The notes below the pieces were generated by a model. It did not search any database. It saw nothing but the letters and a program-made list of their open reading frames with translations, and had not been told where the DNA came from. A stretch of 64,000 nt of DNA, from contig MU278353.1 of the NCBI GenBank assembly GCA_022385755.1, forward strand, positions 1,015,000-1,078,999, read 5' to 3'. The position numbers and the translations under genes are program-made. This document shows positions 1 to 11,036 of this stretch, one piece after another; the stretch's first letter is position 1, and every line of letters starts with the position of its first letter. The stretch comes from Trametopsis cervina (taxonomy: Eukaryota; Basidiomycota; Agaricomycetes; Polyporales; Irpicaceae).

Positions 1-237
1 ATTATAGAATGCATGCCGTTTTTTCACCTTACATCGGCCGAGTGATATTACCGCCTAACTCAGCTTCATATACTGCACAGTAGGCATAGTGTACACATAT
101 TTCGGCTGGTCTGTATTACCAAGATATATTGCTACTACACCGGCACTGTACTACTAAGCTACCATACATGGCCGGCCGAGGTCGGCCAGCCGATAGCTAT
201 CGCCTATTAATCCCATGTTCCGTGTGATAATACTGGA

Positions 238-2831
238 TTATATATCTTCACGAGGACGTGGAATGACATGAGAGGAGGACGAGTTGTCGAGGAGCAAAGG
301 GTCAATAGGTATGTAGACCTTTTGCTCATAGATACTGGCTAAGGCTGGATCGATGCTCATGGCTTCCAAGATCTCACGACGCTGTGTGTCCTCGTCATCG
401 ATAGCATCATTGAAATCGTCTTCCTCTTCTTCTTCAATCTTCAAGAGCCCTCCAAATGTCTGGGCATGCTTTGATATAACTGCGCCAAACGATTCGCCAC
501 TTGGTACGTCTTCTATGACTTCTAGCGTTTGCAGCTTATCGAACCCTTCTAAACGCAGCACACCACGTCCTGCTGACGTAGGACTGTGCTGTTGTAGAAG
601 ACTATTCCACAAATGAGCGTTATGGTCCACAAGGCTAATGTGGTGGCTGCCAAACGTCGATGCGAGAAAAGGAGTAGGTGCGAACTCCTTTGATTTGAAG
701 CGCACACGGACATTTCGTCGAAGAACATGGTCACCCGCCAAGTTCAATATACCCTCATAGCCAGAGGGGTTTGCACGTTGCAGTGAGTTCCAGCCTTTAT
801 GGGAACCCTCGATGCGGCTTCCGTCAGAACGAACATCGTTTCGCGGACGAGAAAGGCATCCTTTCTCTACGTGAGACATCTGAACGGCATGTGCCTATCA
901 AAACCGTTGGTAAGTTTGAATACAATCGCGCAGATAGTCTGCTTACGTACCTTTGCAGCCGCTTGTGACCAAACATTTCCGTGAGCAAGCCACTTCTTGT
1001 ATGTAGCGTCCAGCCTTGCTGCTTGTTCCTCTTTATTCCGCCAAATTGCAGGCTTGCCATTTTCTGCTGGCCTCTCAAGTATCGCTTCGACAATATCACG
1101 CGATACAGCTCCGCGATAGGCGTTGTGAACACCTCCGATGATTACAGCCTCATATCTAACATTGATGTGAGTAATCTCGACGGACTATGCAATCGCGATG
1201 CTGACATACCGGCCTTTGAAATGCTTCAGGTCTAGACCGAGAAATGCACCGGGAAGATTCTTCTTCACTGCGCCAGCTACCTGACAGCAGTTATCTGCTA
1301 CCACAATAAGGTCTTGTGGAATATTAAGCAGATCAAAGCGACGTCGTAAACCAGCAAGTGATTCGCCAAAGTCGTCGTTTGCACCACTTTGACAAAAGCG
1401 CTATATGTTACAGTTAGCGAGATTGTCTGCATTGAGAAGCAAAACTCGTACGTAGAGGACGATCTCATTCTTTTCATTGACCGCTGAAAACATCCCTCCT
1501 TTCCAGACCTGGTCACGCGAACCATCTTGCGTGTTGATGGTAGCCTTTCGCGTGATGCGATATGTATGATCAAACGAGAGCGTGATGGCTAGAGATTTGC
1601 GATAAGTAAGCCTCTTCTGCAGATCATTGTTTTCTTCTCACCTTCAAGCGTACGCAGATATTTTGATGACTCCACCAAGCGCAGAGCCCCAAAGAGTAAG
1701 TATACCTCAGTAATCATATCATTGCTGATTGAAGCATCGGCATAGCCATTTGATGCGCGCGGCGGCGAGAATGGTTCAATACTGATCGACTTTCTGAACG
1801 ACAAGACAGTTTGCCCTTTTTGTGCGATCAACGTCTCAATAAACTCAAGGTACGCCAACCGCTGCGCATGATAGTGAAGAAGGTGGAGTTCTGATACACC
1901 GTAATTAGATTTGATGCTACCAAGATGAAGACATCGACCTACGTTCAACATGCGTTGCTATTCCCAGTGCGGTAAGTGAAGGACGGAGCTCAATGATGAG
2001 GTCAAACAGATCGCGAGTTACTGCGCATTTGTGAAAGAAGTGCGGAACCTCACCTATTTGATCGCTCATGAGTTACTATCACAGATTTGGTTCGAATAAT
2101 ATCACGTACGTGGAAGGTAACGATAGTCAAGTCCTAATACATCCCAGTACTCCGAGTTTGTGAGCGCAAAACAGTATGTGAGTGCTTGACCATTTGCGTC
2201 CACCATTCCTTTGCACTCATTACACCGCAGCTGAAATCCAATAGCGCTCTGTTCATGGTACATGCCGTGAACTTCTCGGCTACCATTTGACTGCCACCCA
2301 TCGTTCGTCACTTGATGCAACATATTGCGTGGGCACCGTCGAAGTCGAGGAAAATAAAAGGGGTGGAGAACAGTAATCGGACGAAGATATGCCAGGTCCG
2401 GTTTGATATCGTACAAGGCTCCCGTTTTCTTGTCGCGTGCAGTACCTCGTACGAGTGTGTTGCTGAACGTTGGCGGATGAAAGATGGGTCCCCATAGCGG
2501 AACGGAGGCTGGTAACTGGTACGTGCCTTTCTTTGGCTGACCAATTGAAACCGCAGCCTTACTCCCACTGATGTAGTTCACGTATTCCACCACATTTGCC
2601 TCCCAAGTGAGCTGCTCCAACCGAAAGGACTGGTGACCCCGGCGTGCTGATTTCCAGCTGGCAAGGCGATCCTGGACCTGATGTTCCCAACGGTTAGTAG
2701 TATTTCTTTTGTCTTTGTCAGGTGAAGATACTGACATTCTGGTTCCACTTCTTTCGAAAGGCAGGACGAAGTGATGCGTCATTAACAGAGGCCTCTAACG
2801 AAGCAATTGCAACTGCGGGGTCAAACGACAT
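238..2831 (-). CDS. DUF6729-type transposase-like protein (8 exons)
   Basis: Large protein of about 740 residues, of a type expanded in agaricomycete genomes. Eight exons join in one open frame through seven short introns. The start is the ATG at 2829-2831 (MSFDPAVAIASLEAS) and the stop is TAA at 238-240. The N-terminal third (exon 2) has the DUF6729 pattern: HPFYFPRLRRCPRN, then GWQSNGSREVHG, IGFQLRCNECKG and CFALTNSEYWDV, which is a cysteine-bearing metal-site layout. Next comes HKCAVTRDLFDLIIELRPS. The C-terminal half resembles a DDE/RNase H-like transposase core: DHTYRITRKAT, QVWKGGMFSAVNEKNEIVLY, VVADNCCQVAG, LDLKHFKGRYE and SDGSRIEGSHKGWNSLQ. No premature stop or frameshift is visible. 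I recognise the domain order from basidiomycete proteins. That it transposes is inference, and no terminal repeats were found. Confidence 0.78.
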
Positions 2832-3063
2832 AGCACAAGGAGAGAAGGATGGTCAGAGGCAAGAGCAGAAGTCGCTTTAGGGGCTCATAGCCGTGCAATT
2901 TCTTATGATCGAGACCGCGGCTGGCAGCCATTTGTCGCCTCCAACTTTGTACCAAGTTCCGCCGTTGCTGCCGTACTGCGGCTGACTCTTGCAGATTCCG
3001 CGGTCCACTGTCATTTTGCCGACGTCTCTATGATGCGAAACATGTAACATTATTTTGATTGCG

Positions 3064-3925
3064 CTACCTAGCTAGAATAGATATCTTCGCAATTTTGAGA
3101 ACCATATCTAGTCCATAGATCGAGTCTTTGAGCTCAATAGAGAATGTAGCACGAATGGGAACATTGCGCGGAAGTTCTGAGATACTACGAACAGTCATGC
3201 GGCAATCTGAGAAATCATAAATCGTATACCCTTCCGTATTGCCCGGCTCATCGAGGCGAGAAGACGACCCTGGCGTTCCAATGGTGACGGCAGTTTGATT
3301 CGCTTGACGAAGCGGGTCAGACTGAGCACTTGATGCATGAGACTTATGCTCGGTACTGCTAGACGACGAGCCGTGGAGTATATTGACCTGCTGGTCGCAG
3401 AATTAGCAGAGCTTTTTTTGGATGTAGAATCTGACGTACCGCGGACCCTTGCATCGAATGGTTGAGCTGAAGCCCCTGAAGGATAAGACGAAGCTTCCCA
3501 GACGCTTCGTCCCGATAAAAGGCATCTTCTGTCCGTACAGCTTGCCACAGGTCTTTTTGTCCTAGCATCTCCAGCGCACGAAGCGCCACTTCGCATTGGC
3601 CCCATTCAATGCGAGAAACTGAGTCCGGCAGCTCTTGAAAGCAAAGCTTGATGCGAACCGTCTCTTCATGTGTACCGGGTGTTTGGTCAGAGGTAAGCGA
3701 GCATTTCTCTTGGCAAAGTAAACCGGTGATATGGAACATGATGGGCAAGTCGTTGAGTTGTCGGCCGTGGAGAGAAAGGGGTGAGAGGAGAATTCTTGAG
3801 CAAGCAGAGTCGTTTCCATGAATAATGCGGTTGAATGTAATAGTGCCATCGTCGAAGTCGTCGTTGAAGAAGGCTGATAATGGAACGAGCTGCTCTCGCC
3901 ACAGAAAGTCGAGTGTAGGGTCCAT
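3064..3925 (-). CDS. Hypothetical protein, 2 exons
   Basis: Two exons on the same strand and immediately upstream of the transposase-like gene. It begins MDPTLDFLWREQLVPLSAFF at 3925. The first exon ends after ...NHSMQGSA at a GTACGT donor. A 52-nt intron follows, and the frame then runs on through a Ser-rich linker (HGSSSSSTEHKSHASSAQSD) to ...MVLKIAKISILAR and the stop at 3064-3066. I do not recognise a domain. No signal peptide or membrane segment is visible, and it looks soluble. The 3' end lies about 230 bp from the start of the neighbouring gene, so a functional pairing with it is possible but unsupported. Confidence 0.6.
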
Positions 3926-4265
3926 AGTGGGAGTTGGGAGCAGAGTCGTGTAAATCTAAGCATTAGCGGAAATCAACGTTTATAGGGCGGAAGCTGATCA
4001 CGTACTTTGTGATTGAGAAACCCAGCCATACATGACAGCTACGAATGCCGGGTTTATTTGCACGCTTGCAGGTATGCCTGGTAGTGCTTCAGGAATTCAT
4101 CCAGTAAGCAACATGATCATCTGCTGTATGAAAGTACGTACATAGAGGGAACAGACCAGACCGCTACCAACCGCTCATAGTTATTCTCGCTCAGGTATCG
4201 AGACGAATATAAACGTAGATTTCAAGTGTTGAGATTGAGATTAGCGGTTGTAATAGACGAGCAAG
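3926..4265. other. Intergenic, with a TATA-like box near 4206
   Basis: No coding signal. An AATATAAA box at about 4206-4213 sits 53-60 bp before the candidate small-gene ATG at 4266, and lies in the divergent space upstream of the 3064-3925 gene. Confidence 0.4.
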
Positions 4266-4537
4266 ATGAGCACTCAAAACATCGGGGGTATGTACGACGT
4301 CAAAGAATCTGGGTTTGTTAGGCGACCCCTGGTCGGGTATCGAGATGATGAGCTCACTGACCCTGCCCAGCTCCGCGGGCCGCCTTCGGCGGCCCTTCCC
4401 CTTGCCAAGACCTAATTTCCCCTGAGACTCAGTCGAGAGGCAGGACTCTATTCCAGTTGGGAGAATCCTTTCAGAGAGCCGACGACACCGTTGTAGTCTG
4501 TAGCGCCTTTGTCACAGTCCTTCCAGGTAGTTTGTAG
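4266..4537 (+). CDS. Candidate small gene, 62 aa, one intron
   Basis: Candidate only. Exon 1 (4266-4287) encodes MSTQNIG and ends at a GTATGT donor. An 83-nt intron ends in CAG at 4370. Exon 2 (4371-4537) keeps the frame open: PRAAFGGPSPCQDLI, SRGRTLFQLGESFQ, DDTVVVCSAFVTVLPGSL, then TAG. The summed exon length is 189 nt, a multiple of three, and a TATA-like box lies about 55 bp upstream. Exon 2 opens on a perfect 8-bp GC hairpin with a TTC loop (4377-4395). I recognise no family. A minus-strand ORF lies just beyond, and a longer gene with further exons is possible. Confidence 0.33.
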
Positions 4538-5056
4538 GTGCGCGGCGATGAGGACGTCCGGCGAACAGCGCATATGCAATGATGTTCTCCTGAATTTTCT
4601 GCAAGTCTCCCTCTCGACAATGCCAAATCCTCACCGACGTCGACTGTATGAAGGACCCGAATGGGAAAACAAATAGTGGTAAATATGGCGCGCTCAAGCG
4701 CCAGTGAAAGTTCACCCTGAAGTGTATGATTACATTCTGAACTTCAAGCTTTCGTATGTGCTTGAAGATTAACAACCTTCTAATGCAAGCATCATTCTGC
4801 CCGATCAGCGAGTTAATCATCGCAGTAGCGGGGTATGCCCAAACTCACCGCGACTTCAGGGCATCACACAATGTCACATGCATGTCACGTATCGTCCCCG
4901 GAGAAACCAACGCGAATCGCACCCGTTCGGAAACATCAGCAAAACGGCGCACGTCTGGATTGATCTTACTCTGCTGTTGATGTCTGGATTGACCTAACGG
5001 CCTGAGGCGCCCCTCCTCCAGACCACCCAGAGCTGGAACGGTAGGTCAGCGGAGTT
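4538..5056. other. No supported gene; possible minus-strand exon fragments
   Basis: On the minus strand two open stretches could be exons of an undefined gene: one containing INPDVRRFADVSERVRFALV and DMHVTLCDALKSR (about 4865-4965), and one containing RLLIFKHIRKLEVQNVIIHF and SVRIWHCREGDLQKIQENII (4512-4820). A GTGAGT donor sits between them. No start, end or family could be fixed. Confidence 0.25.
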
Positions 5057-5718
5057 TCAATAGGATGCGTTGCCATCACGATCACATTTTACCATGCAGA
5101 TTTTGCCTCTCGCCGTCCACCTTGTACACACGACACTCTCGCTGACCAGACACTCGCACTCTCGCCCTCGTCGCCAACTCTGCTGCTGCCCTCTTGCCCA
5201 CTGTACACCCACTCTTGCGTGGCTGTTCATTGCTGTCATCGCTCACATCGCCTGCAACTTTCCCGAGTGCCCAGCGCTGCCCTCCTCGCTCTTCTTGTTC
5301 CCGCCCTGCTCGTATCTTGTGCTGTTGCCCGTCTTCCTTGTCGCTCACGCCGCCGCTGCCTTTGTTTGCCACTGTGAACGTTGTTGTCGCCCATTGCATC
5401 TCCTTCCTCGTCCTCTGCTGTCTTCGTTGCGCGCTCTGCTGCTGTTGTCATTCGCTCTGCCATCCCTGTGTTCGTTGCCGCGCGGCCATGCGCCTGTTCT
5501 CGTTGCCCCTCGCATGCACAACCCGCGCCCGCTTGTTGTTCTTGTACACCAATCTCTTGTTGCTGTCCACCTTGCTGCCGCCCTTGTTTTCTAACTCTTG
5601 CTTTGTGTTCATCTTGCTTGGCTACCTCTCTGAAGGCAACTTGACCGCCCTCCTTGCATCCCGCACCGCCACCCACTCTCGCAACTTGCTTGTCCTGGTC
5701 ACTGCTGTTATTTGACAC
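5057..5718. repeat. Strand-asymmetric pyrimidine-rich tract
   Basis: For about 650 bp the plus strand is dominated by C and T (runs such as CTTGTTGCTGTCCACCTTGC) and the minus strand by purines. The bias removes stop codons, so frames on both strands stay open for 300-520 nt. The minus-strand reading is rich in Gln, Arg, Ala and Gly, and the plus-strand reading in Cys, Leu, Pro and Ala. Such composition makes ORFs by itself. I see no family signature and no splice structure, so I treat it as low-complexity sequence. A Gln/Arg-rich minus-strand protein (5236-5718) remains the main alternative. Confidence 0.5.
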
Positions 5719-6221
5719 TGCACAGATGTTGCTGTGGACTACTGTGCGCCCCTCCTTACCTCTTGTGCAATCATTGAGCTCATTGGGCTTCCAGACAGAA
5801 TATTATCATATGTATATCAGTAATAACATGTCTGTACTGTAGCTACACTATGTTAGAATACCCTTCTCAATATATCTGACTGCACTTGAATGCCTGAATG
5901 CCTGAAGTCTGAGCTCACACTTGATCACACTGTGATCAGAACATAGCACCTGAATCAGAGATGAACCTCATGATTCCAGATGGTCTGTCTGAATGATCTG
6001 AATGTCTGAATAAGACCAACCAGACGACCCAGACAGATATGCAGTTTTGCTGATGAAACAGAGTTCTTGATGAGATCCTGTCCCGCTTTCCGCACTATGG
6101 GAATAAGTCTCCGTAACTGACCACGCAAGGACCCGTATGACAGGCCGTCTGTTTTCCCACTTGTACATGACAAGAGCGCGTATATAAGTAATTCTGCTTT
6201 CTCCAGCTCTCCCACACAGCA
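5719..6221 (+). promoter_or_regulatory. Promoter region of the first esterase gene
   Basis: A clean TATATAAG box lies at 6181-6188, 41 bp before the ATG at 6222. Further up is a perfect 8+8 inverted repeat, TGATCACA-C-TGTGATCA (5922-5938). Around it TCTGAATG/CCTGAATG-type heptamers recur (about 5886-6010). Either could be a regulator site. No gene is supported here. Confidence 0.55.
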
Positions 6222-7484
6222 ATGTCGACCTTGCTCCAAGTGCAGCCTTTCAAAGGGCTCTATCTGCTTTTTGAAGCCTTCGCGACCACGCTGGTGCGTG
6301 TACCTCTATGGGCTTTGATCGCTCTTCGAAGAAGCAATCGTCCCAAGGCGACATGGCCAATCCGCCGTGTCCTAACACTCTGGTGGCTACACCACAGGAA
6401 TAAAGTCTATGGCAGGTGTGTGTTCAACAGCATGTAGTGATATACAACTAACCAAGTACGTGATATGTGTAGAGTGGGAGGAGTGTGGAGAGTACCAGAC
6501 TATCGCGCTCTTGAGCAACAGCCACACGTTAAGGGACTTTGGATTGCACCTGCACCCGAGTTGGTCGTGGGTGAAGTGCAAGAATGGGCCAAAATCACGA
6601 AGGTCGAGTGTATCCGCCTCCCTGGATATTGGCTGGAGAAGGAGGGTGCCGATATCTCCATCAATGCGCGACCACAGCTCGGAGAGAAGGTTCTCTACGC
6701 GTTACACGGCGGAGGATACGTCACATGCTCTGCACACCCAGACGACGGTACCTCGAACGTCGCCCGCGGAATTCTCAAGCATGCCGGACCGCACCTTGTG
6801 CGCGCATTCCAGATTGAATACCGAAACTCCAGACCACCAACCGAAACCCCCTCGAACCCCTTCCCTGCCGCTCTCATCGACGCAATCGCTGGATATAATT
6901 ATCTCGTCCACGAAGTCGGCTTTTCTCCCGAGGACATCGTAGTGTGCGGAGACTCCGCCGGTGCGAATCTTGCCCTCGCATTAGTGCGTTACCTAGTGGA
7001 GAACCAGAACCACGCAGATGCGAAGATTCCCGGCCCACCATCGGCCCTCATCCTCAGTTCTCCTTGGGGGGACTTGGGACCAGAGCCAGAGGACAAATCA
7101 TCGTCTGTCTTCGCAAACGTGCCCACCGACTTCATCACCATGGCCGGTCCAGGCTACGTCTCGCAAACACACAACTTCTTCGGACCGCTAGGCCCCTCTG
7201 CTGGAGTGACGAACCGTTACATCTCCCCCGCCTCGACATCGCCTCTCATGGGCACGATCTCATTCAAGGGCTTCCCGCGCACCTACATCTCAAACGGAGG
7301 TTCAGAGATCTTACGGGATCAGATCCGCATCTTGCGCGACAAGATGGAGACGGACATGGGCTCGGATGTGAAATACGTCGAGTATCCGGATGCTTGGCAT
7401 GACTTCCTTGCTTTCCCGGAGCATGAACCAGAGAGGTCGGAGGCTCTGCACATCATGGCGGATTGGCTCAAGCTCGGATACTGA
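6222..7484 (+). CDS. HSL-family alpha/beta hydrolase (esterase), paralogue 1
   Basis: Carboxylesterase/lipase-type hydrolase of the hormone-sensitive lipase family (Abhydrolase_3), 401 aa; join(6222..6415,6473..7484). The N-terminus (GLYLLFEAFATTLVRVPLWA) is hydrophobic and probably a membrane anchor. Domain order: oxyanion-hole HGGG (YALHGGGYV), nucleophile GDSAG (VVCGDSAGAN), the acidic SEILRDQI segment and the catalytic His region (YPDAWHDFLAF). The intron falls in phase 2 after KVYG, the same place as in the other two paralogues in this window. It is convergent with paralogue 2. The substrate cannot be read from sequence; fungal relatives act on acetyl esters, including sterol acetates. 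Confidence 0.9.
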
Positions 7485-7890
7485 GGTGTTGGTGGTATTT
7501 TCACTTGAATCTTAGGTAGTCTCATCATCAACACAATATAATGTATGCAAGATTTCTACAAACGTGGTGTGCCCAGGTGTCAATGTGCTGCCAAAACTCA
7601 ACTCCTTGAATTGTGCAAATTGAGCTTACCTCATTTCTCGCCTCACATCCCGCTTCTGCACTGACGTCGCAAACAGCTTTGATGGTTTGCTCGCAGCAAC
7701 TTCGAGACCGCCGATCCTTCCCAATCAGATGACTCGCCGTACGTCATTTTGAAGTCGAAGCACATACATTCTAATCCTACGAACATTTCCTAGCTTATGT
7801 GCCCTTATATTAACATGTGGTATATCAGCTCCTGTGGTAGCGAAATCATAGTACGGATATTCAAAATCAGCAAGTCCTCAGGCATCAGCT
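7485..7890. other. Convergent intergenic region
   Basis: Space between the 3' ends of two convergent esterase genes. It should hold both 3' UTRs. No gene was seen. Confidence 0.5.
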
Positions 7891-9165
7891 TTAAATCGTT
7901 TCCTCTCTGATCCACTTCCCGATCGTCTTCGAAGTCTCCGCCCTCTCTGGCCCAACCAGCGGAACGACCAGGAAATCGTGCCACACGTCCGGGACCTCGA
8001 AATACGTGACCTTCTCCCCCAACTGCGCCTTCATCCGCTCCGCTAGCGTGAATATCTGGTCACGCAAGATCTCTGCGCCCGCGTTGAGGATGAACGTGCG
8101 CGGGTAGCCGGCGAACGAGACAGCGTGCATCTCGGGATCGGGTGACGCTGGCGAGATGTATCTGTTCTTGAGCGCCGCTGCCTGTCCATGTGGGCCGACA
8201 TAGTTTGTGACCGCCTGCTGTGTCGCGCGCGCGTTCGTGCCGCTGATAAAGTCGGTGGCGGCGTTGGTGTATATCGATGATGTCGGTTCTGTAGGATCCG
8301 GTCCGAGATACACCCACGGAGAGCAGAGGATGAGCGCGCCAGGTGGCGACGGCAGCCCCGCTATACCTTGGTTTTCCACCAAGTAACGAGCGAGACCTGC
8401 AGCCAGATTCCCGCCTGCCGAGTCTCCTACGACGATAACATCCTCAGGCGCGAATCCGACGTCGTTCACTAGATAATTGAACGCCGCGATCACGTCTAGT
8501 AACGCAGCGGGGAAGGGGTTCGGAGGGCCATCTTCGGGTCGTTTCGATGTGCGATATTCCACACAAAGGGCGCGGACGACTGATGGTCCGGAATACTGCA
8601 GGATCCCGCGCGGGACCGCCGAGATGAGGTCACCGGGGTGCGCAGACTGGCACGCGAACGCGCCTCCGTGGATGTTCAGGAGGACCTTCTCTCCTGGTCT
8701 CGGCGGGGCGCCGATAGGCAGCTTTGTGCCCTTTTGCTCCAGCCAATACCCGGGGATGCGGATGGACTCGACCTTTGTCGCCACCGCCCACTCCTTGACA
8801 TCTCCCACTATCAAGTTCGGCGCGGCGGGGATCCAGACGCCCTTAATTCCCCGACCCGTCTCCAGAGCGAGATAGTTCGGCTCCTTCGTCAGGCCATACG
8901 TCCTGCAACCAACCACAAACGTGAGTTACGAAGTCAGAGATGATTTCCTTCGCAATGGTACTTACCATGGAATCACAGACGACCGGTACATGTACTGAAG
9001 GTACCGAAACACCAGAGTCCGCATGATCGACCACGAGGGTCGCGGGCGATTGTTCTTTGGCAACGCAAGCAAAAACCATAGCGGCAGGCGGACGAGAATG
9101 GTCGCCAATCCCGCAGAAAGGAGGTACACGCCCTTGAAAGGCTGGTATTTCGTCAACGCGGCCAT
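7891..9165 (-). CDS. HSL-family alpha/beta hydrolase (esterase), paralogue 2
   Basis: Second member of the local esterase family, 403 aa; complement(join(7891..8902,8966..9165)). The same layout is seen: hydrophobic N-terminus (GVYLLSAGLATILVRLPLWF), oxyanion region HGGA (LNIHGGAFA), nucleophile GDSAGG, acidic AEILRDQIF segment and VPDVWHDF with the catalytic His. It differs from paralogue 1 in having Ala as the last residue of the HGGG motif, which may alter the oxyanion hole. The intron (GTAAGT...GCAG) is in phase 2 at the position equivalent to the other copies. The copies differ widely, so the duplication is not recent. Confidence 0.9.
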
Positions 9166-11036
9166 GACCAGAGGAGAGAAGGGACAACGCAGGAGGCGAT
9201 AGGCCGCAGGCCGCTCAGGCTGCGCATTCTTATGGGGCAGCCAAGGGGTAGCTTCTCAGCGGTTGACAGGTCTGTGAAGGTTCGGACGGTCTGATTGTTC
9301 TGAACTACGGAATGTGACGTTAAGGGGATGATATCGTGGCATTCAGAGGGCAGCATCGCTTACGGCTCGCACCATACCAAGGCATCAGCAGGTAGCTTTG
9401 AACCTACGCCTCCTCTCGGTACCCTGATATGATATGGCCTCGTTCGCTATTTGGCACTTGTCCTGCGACTTGCAGCCTCCGCCAGATGCACCCGGGCATG
9501 TTCCGTCTCACCGAGGCATTAATATCGAAGTTGGCATGCGCCCCCTGCTGCATGTGGCGCCCGGTGGCGTCTGGTAGCAGGATCACAGCGCTGCGCGTTG
9601 AAACAAAACTGTATATCGGCGCACTATTCTGGAACGAAACGCGTGATATTGGCCTAAACGACAATCGCGAGCAGAGATGCTCACATCTTGCAGCGTAGGC
9701 GACGACTGCTGCCTATGCCGAAGTGCCGAGTGCGTGCCGTAAAGGCTGGGCGTGGAAGTCATGTTGCGTGACTGCAGAATCCTAATTAGTCGCCGCCACC
9801 AAGGCGACAGATTTCTCTCTTCAGCCGAGGAACACTGTGGCCGATATCATAGGATCTGAATGAAGTCAGCTGTTTGCGCGACATTCTTATAGCGGGCACG
9901 CATGACTTACTTCATTCATCGTTTCTATGTTGCATATGTCTTCGTATGCATTCTATCTAGACAGCCAGTGAGTGTTATCTGTAGCAGAGTTTATGAGTTC
10001 ATTACTCACACACAATGGAATGTAGTGGTATCAATCCTCTCATGCAGTCGTTTGAGAGATTGCCCAGCGTCCCGTCTTTCGTGGCACAAGACTGTCCAGC
10101 TGGTATGCGTCGACGCGGAGATCCTAGCTATACGCCTGATTCTTCCCTTTCTGGTCGCAATCACGCTCCATTGGCAGTACCCAGACCGACGCAACGCTCT
10201 GAAACGAACCGGCTGTCCAACGCGCCGGGGAACATCCTGGCTGAAATGTCCGGCAAGTTGCGTTCCATGAGTCCATAGTGAGTGTCACTTGAACCATCGT
10301 TCATCCAACTGAGGCCGCGTGAGCTTTGCAGACCGTCCTCTGCTCCAAATACGGAAACGACTCACCCAAGGCTCAGCGAAACTCGACGCATCGCGGCGCG
10401 GGGCTCAATGGTTAACCAACTGCGACTGACCACGACGACGTTGCTCTCCTCCACGAATTTTAGCACAGGCCCGGCGGTTCCGCCAATTTGTCTGGGGTCG
10501 GTTCAGAAAATCAATAACGGGAACAGCGGCAGCCGCTCGGCCCCTTTCTTGCCCAGGCAGTTCTGAACTTTCAAGGTTACACCGAACGGATAATCTTGGC
10601 CCATTGTATCCGGGTATGTTGCACTACAAACCGGAGCCTCCCCGGATCGAACTGCCCAACAACCCCTCACGGCGCTTGAAGCCTCGAACTTGCTTGACCA
10701 GCACCCCCAGACCACTTCGTTGGGCCTCAAGTGTCAACTAGATACGAGCCACCCTTGGTCTCGTGCGATACCACGCAAGTAGCAGGTCACCCGCACGGCG
10801 CCATGTGGAAAGGCTCCTTGAGGGACCCTGCAGGTTTGTGCAACGCGAATTTGTACGTGCGCGGTCCGTGTGGTTAAGCGACTCACGTGACCGGCGTTTT
10901 GCACTCCGCGGCCGGACCGACGGCCTCTCGGACCGTGGCTACTATATGCTTTAATAGCGGCGGGCAGCTGATGTACTTAGCGTGTTCCCCTCCTCCTCAC
11001 CGGCGACATTGACCTCTTTCCACCTTTTCCGAAAAC
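9166..11036. other. Intergenic, 1.9 kb, promoter regions only
   Basis: No gene supported. A CATAAGAAT-type box on the minus strand near 9223 may serve paralogue 2. A CACGTG E-box near 10886 and a TATATGC box near 10943 precede the aldolase gene. The short ORFs (for example 9429-9698 and 10015-10278) lack splice structure or family features. Confidence 0.4.

Noticed and set aside
10600..10730. Possible tRNA on the minus strand (AGTTCGATCC looks like a B box)
   Set aside because: No matching T-stem, no acceptor stem and no A box at the right distance.
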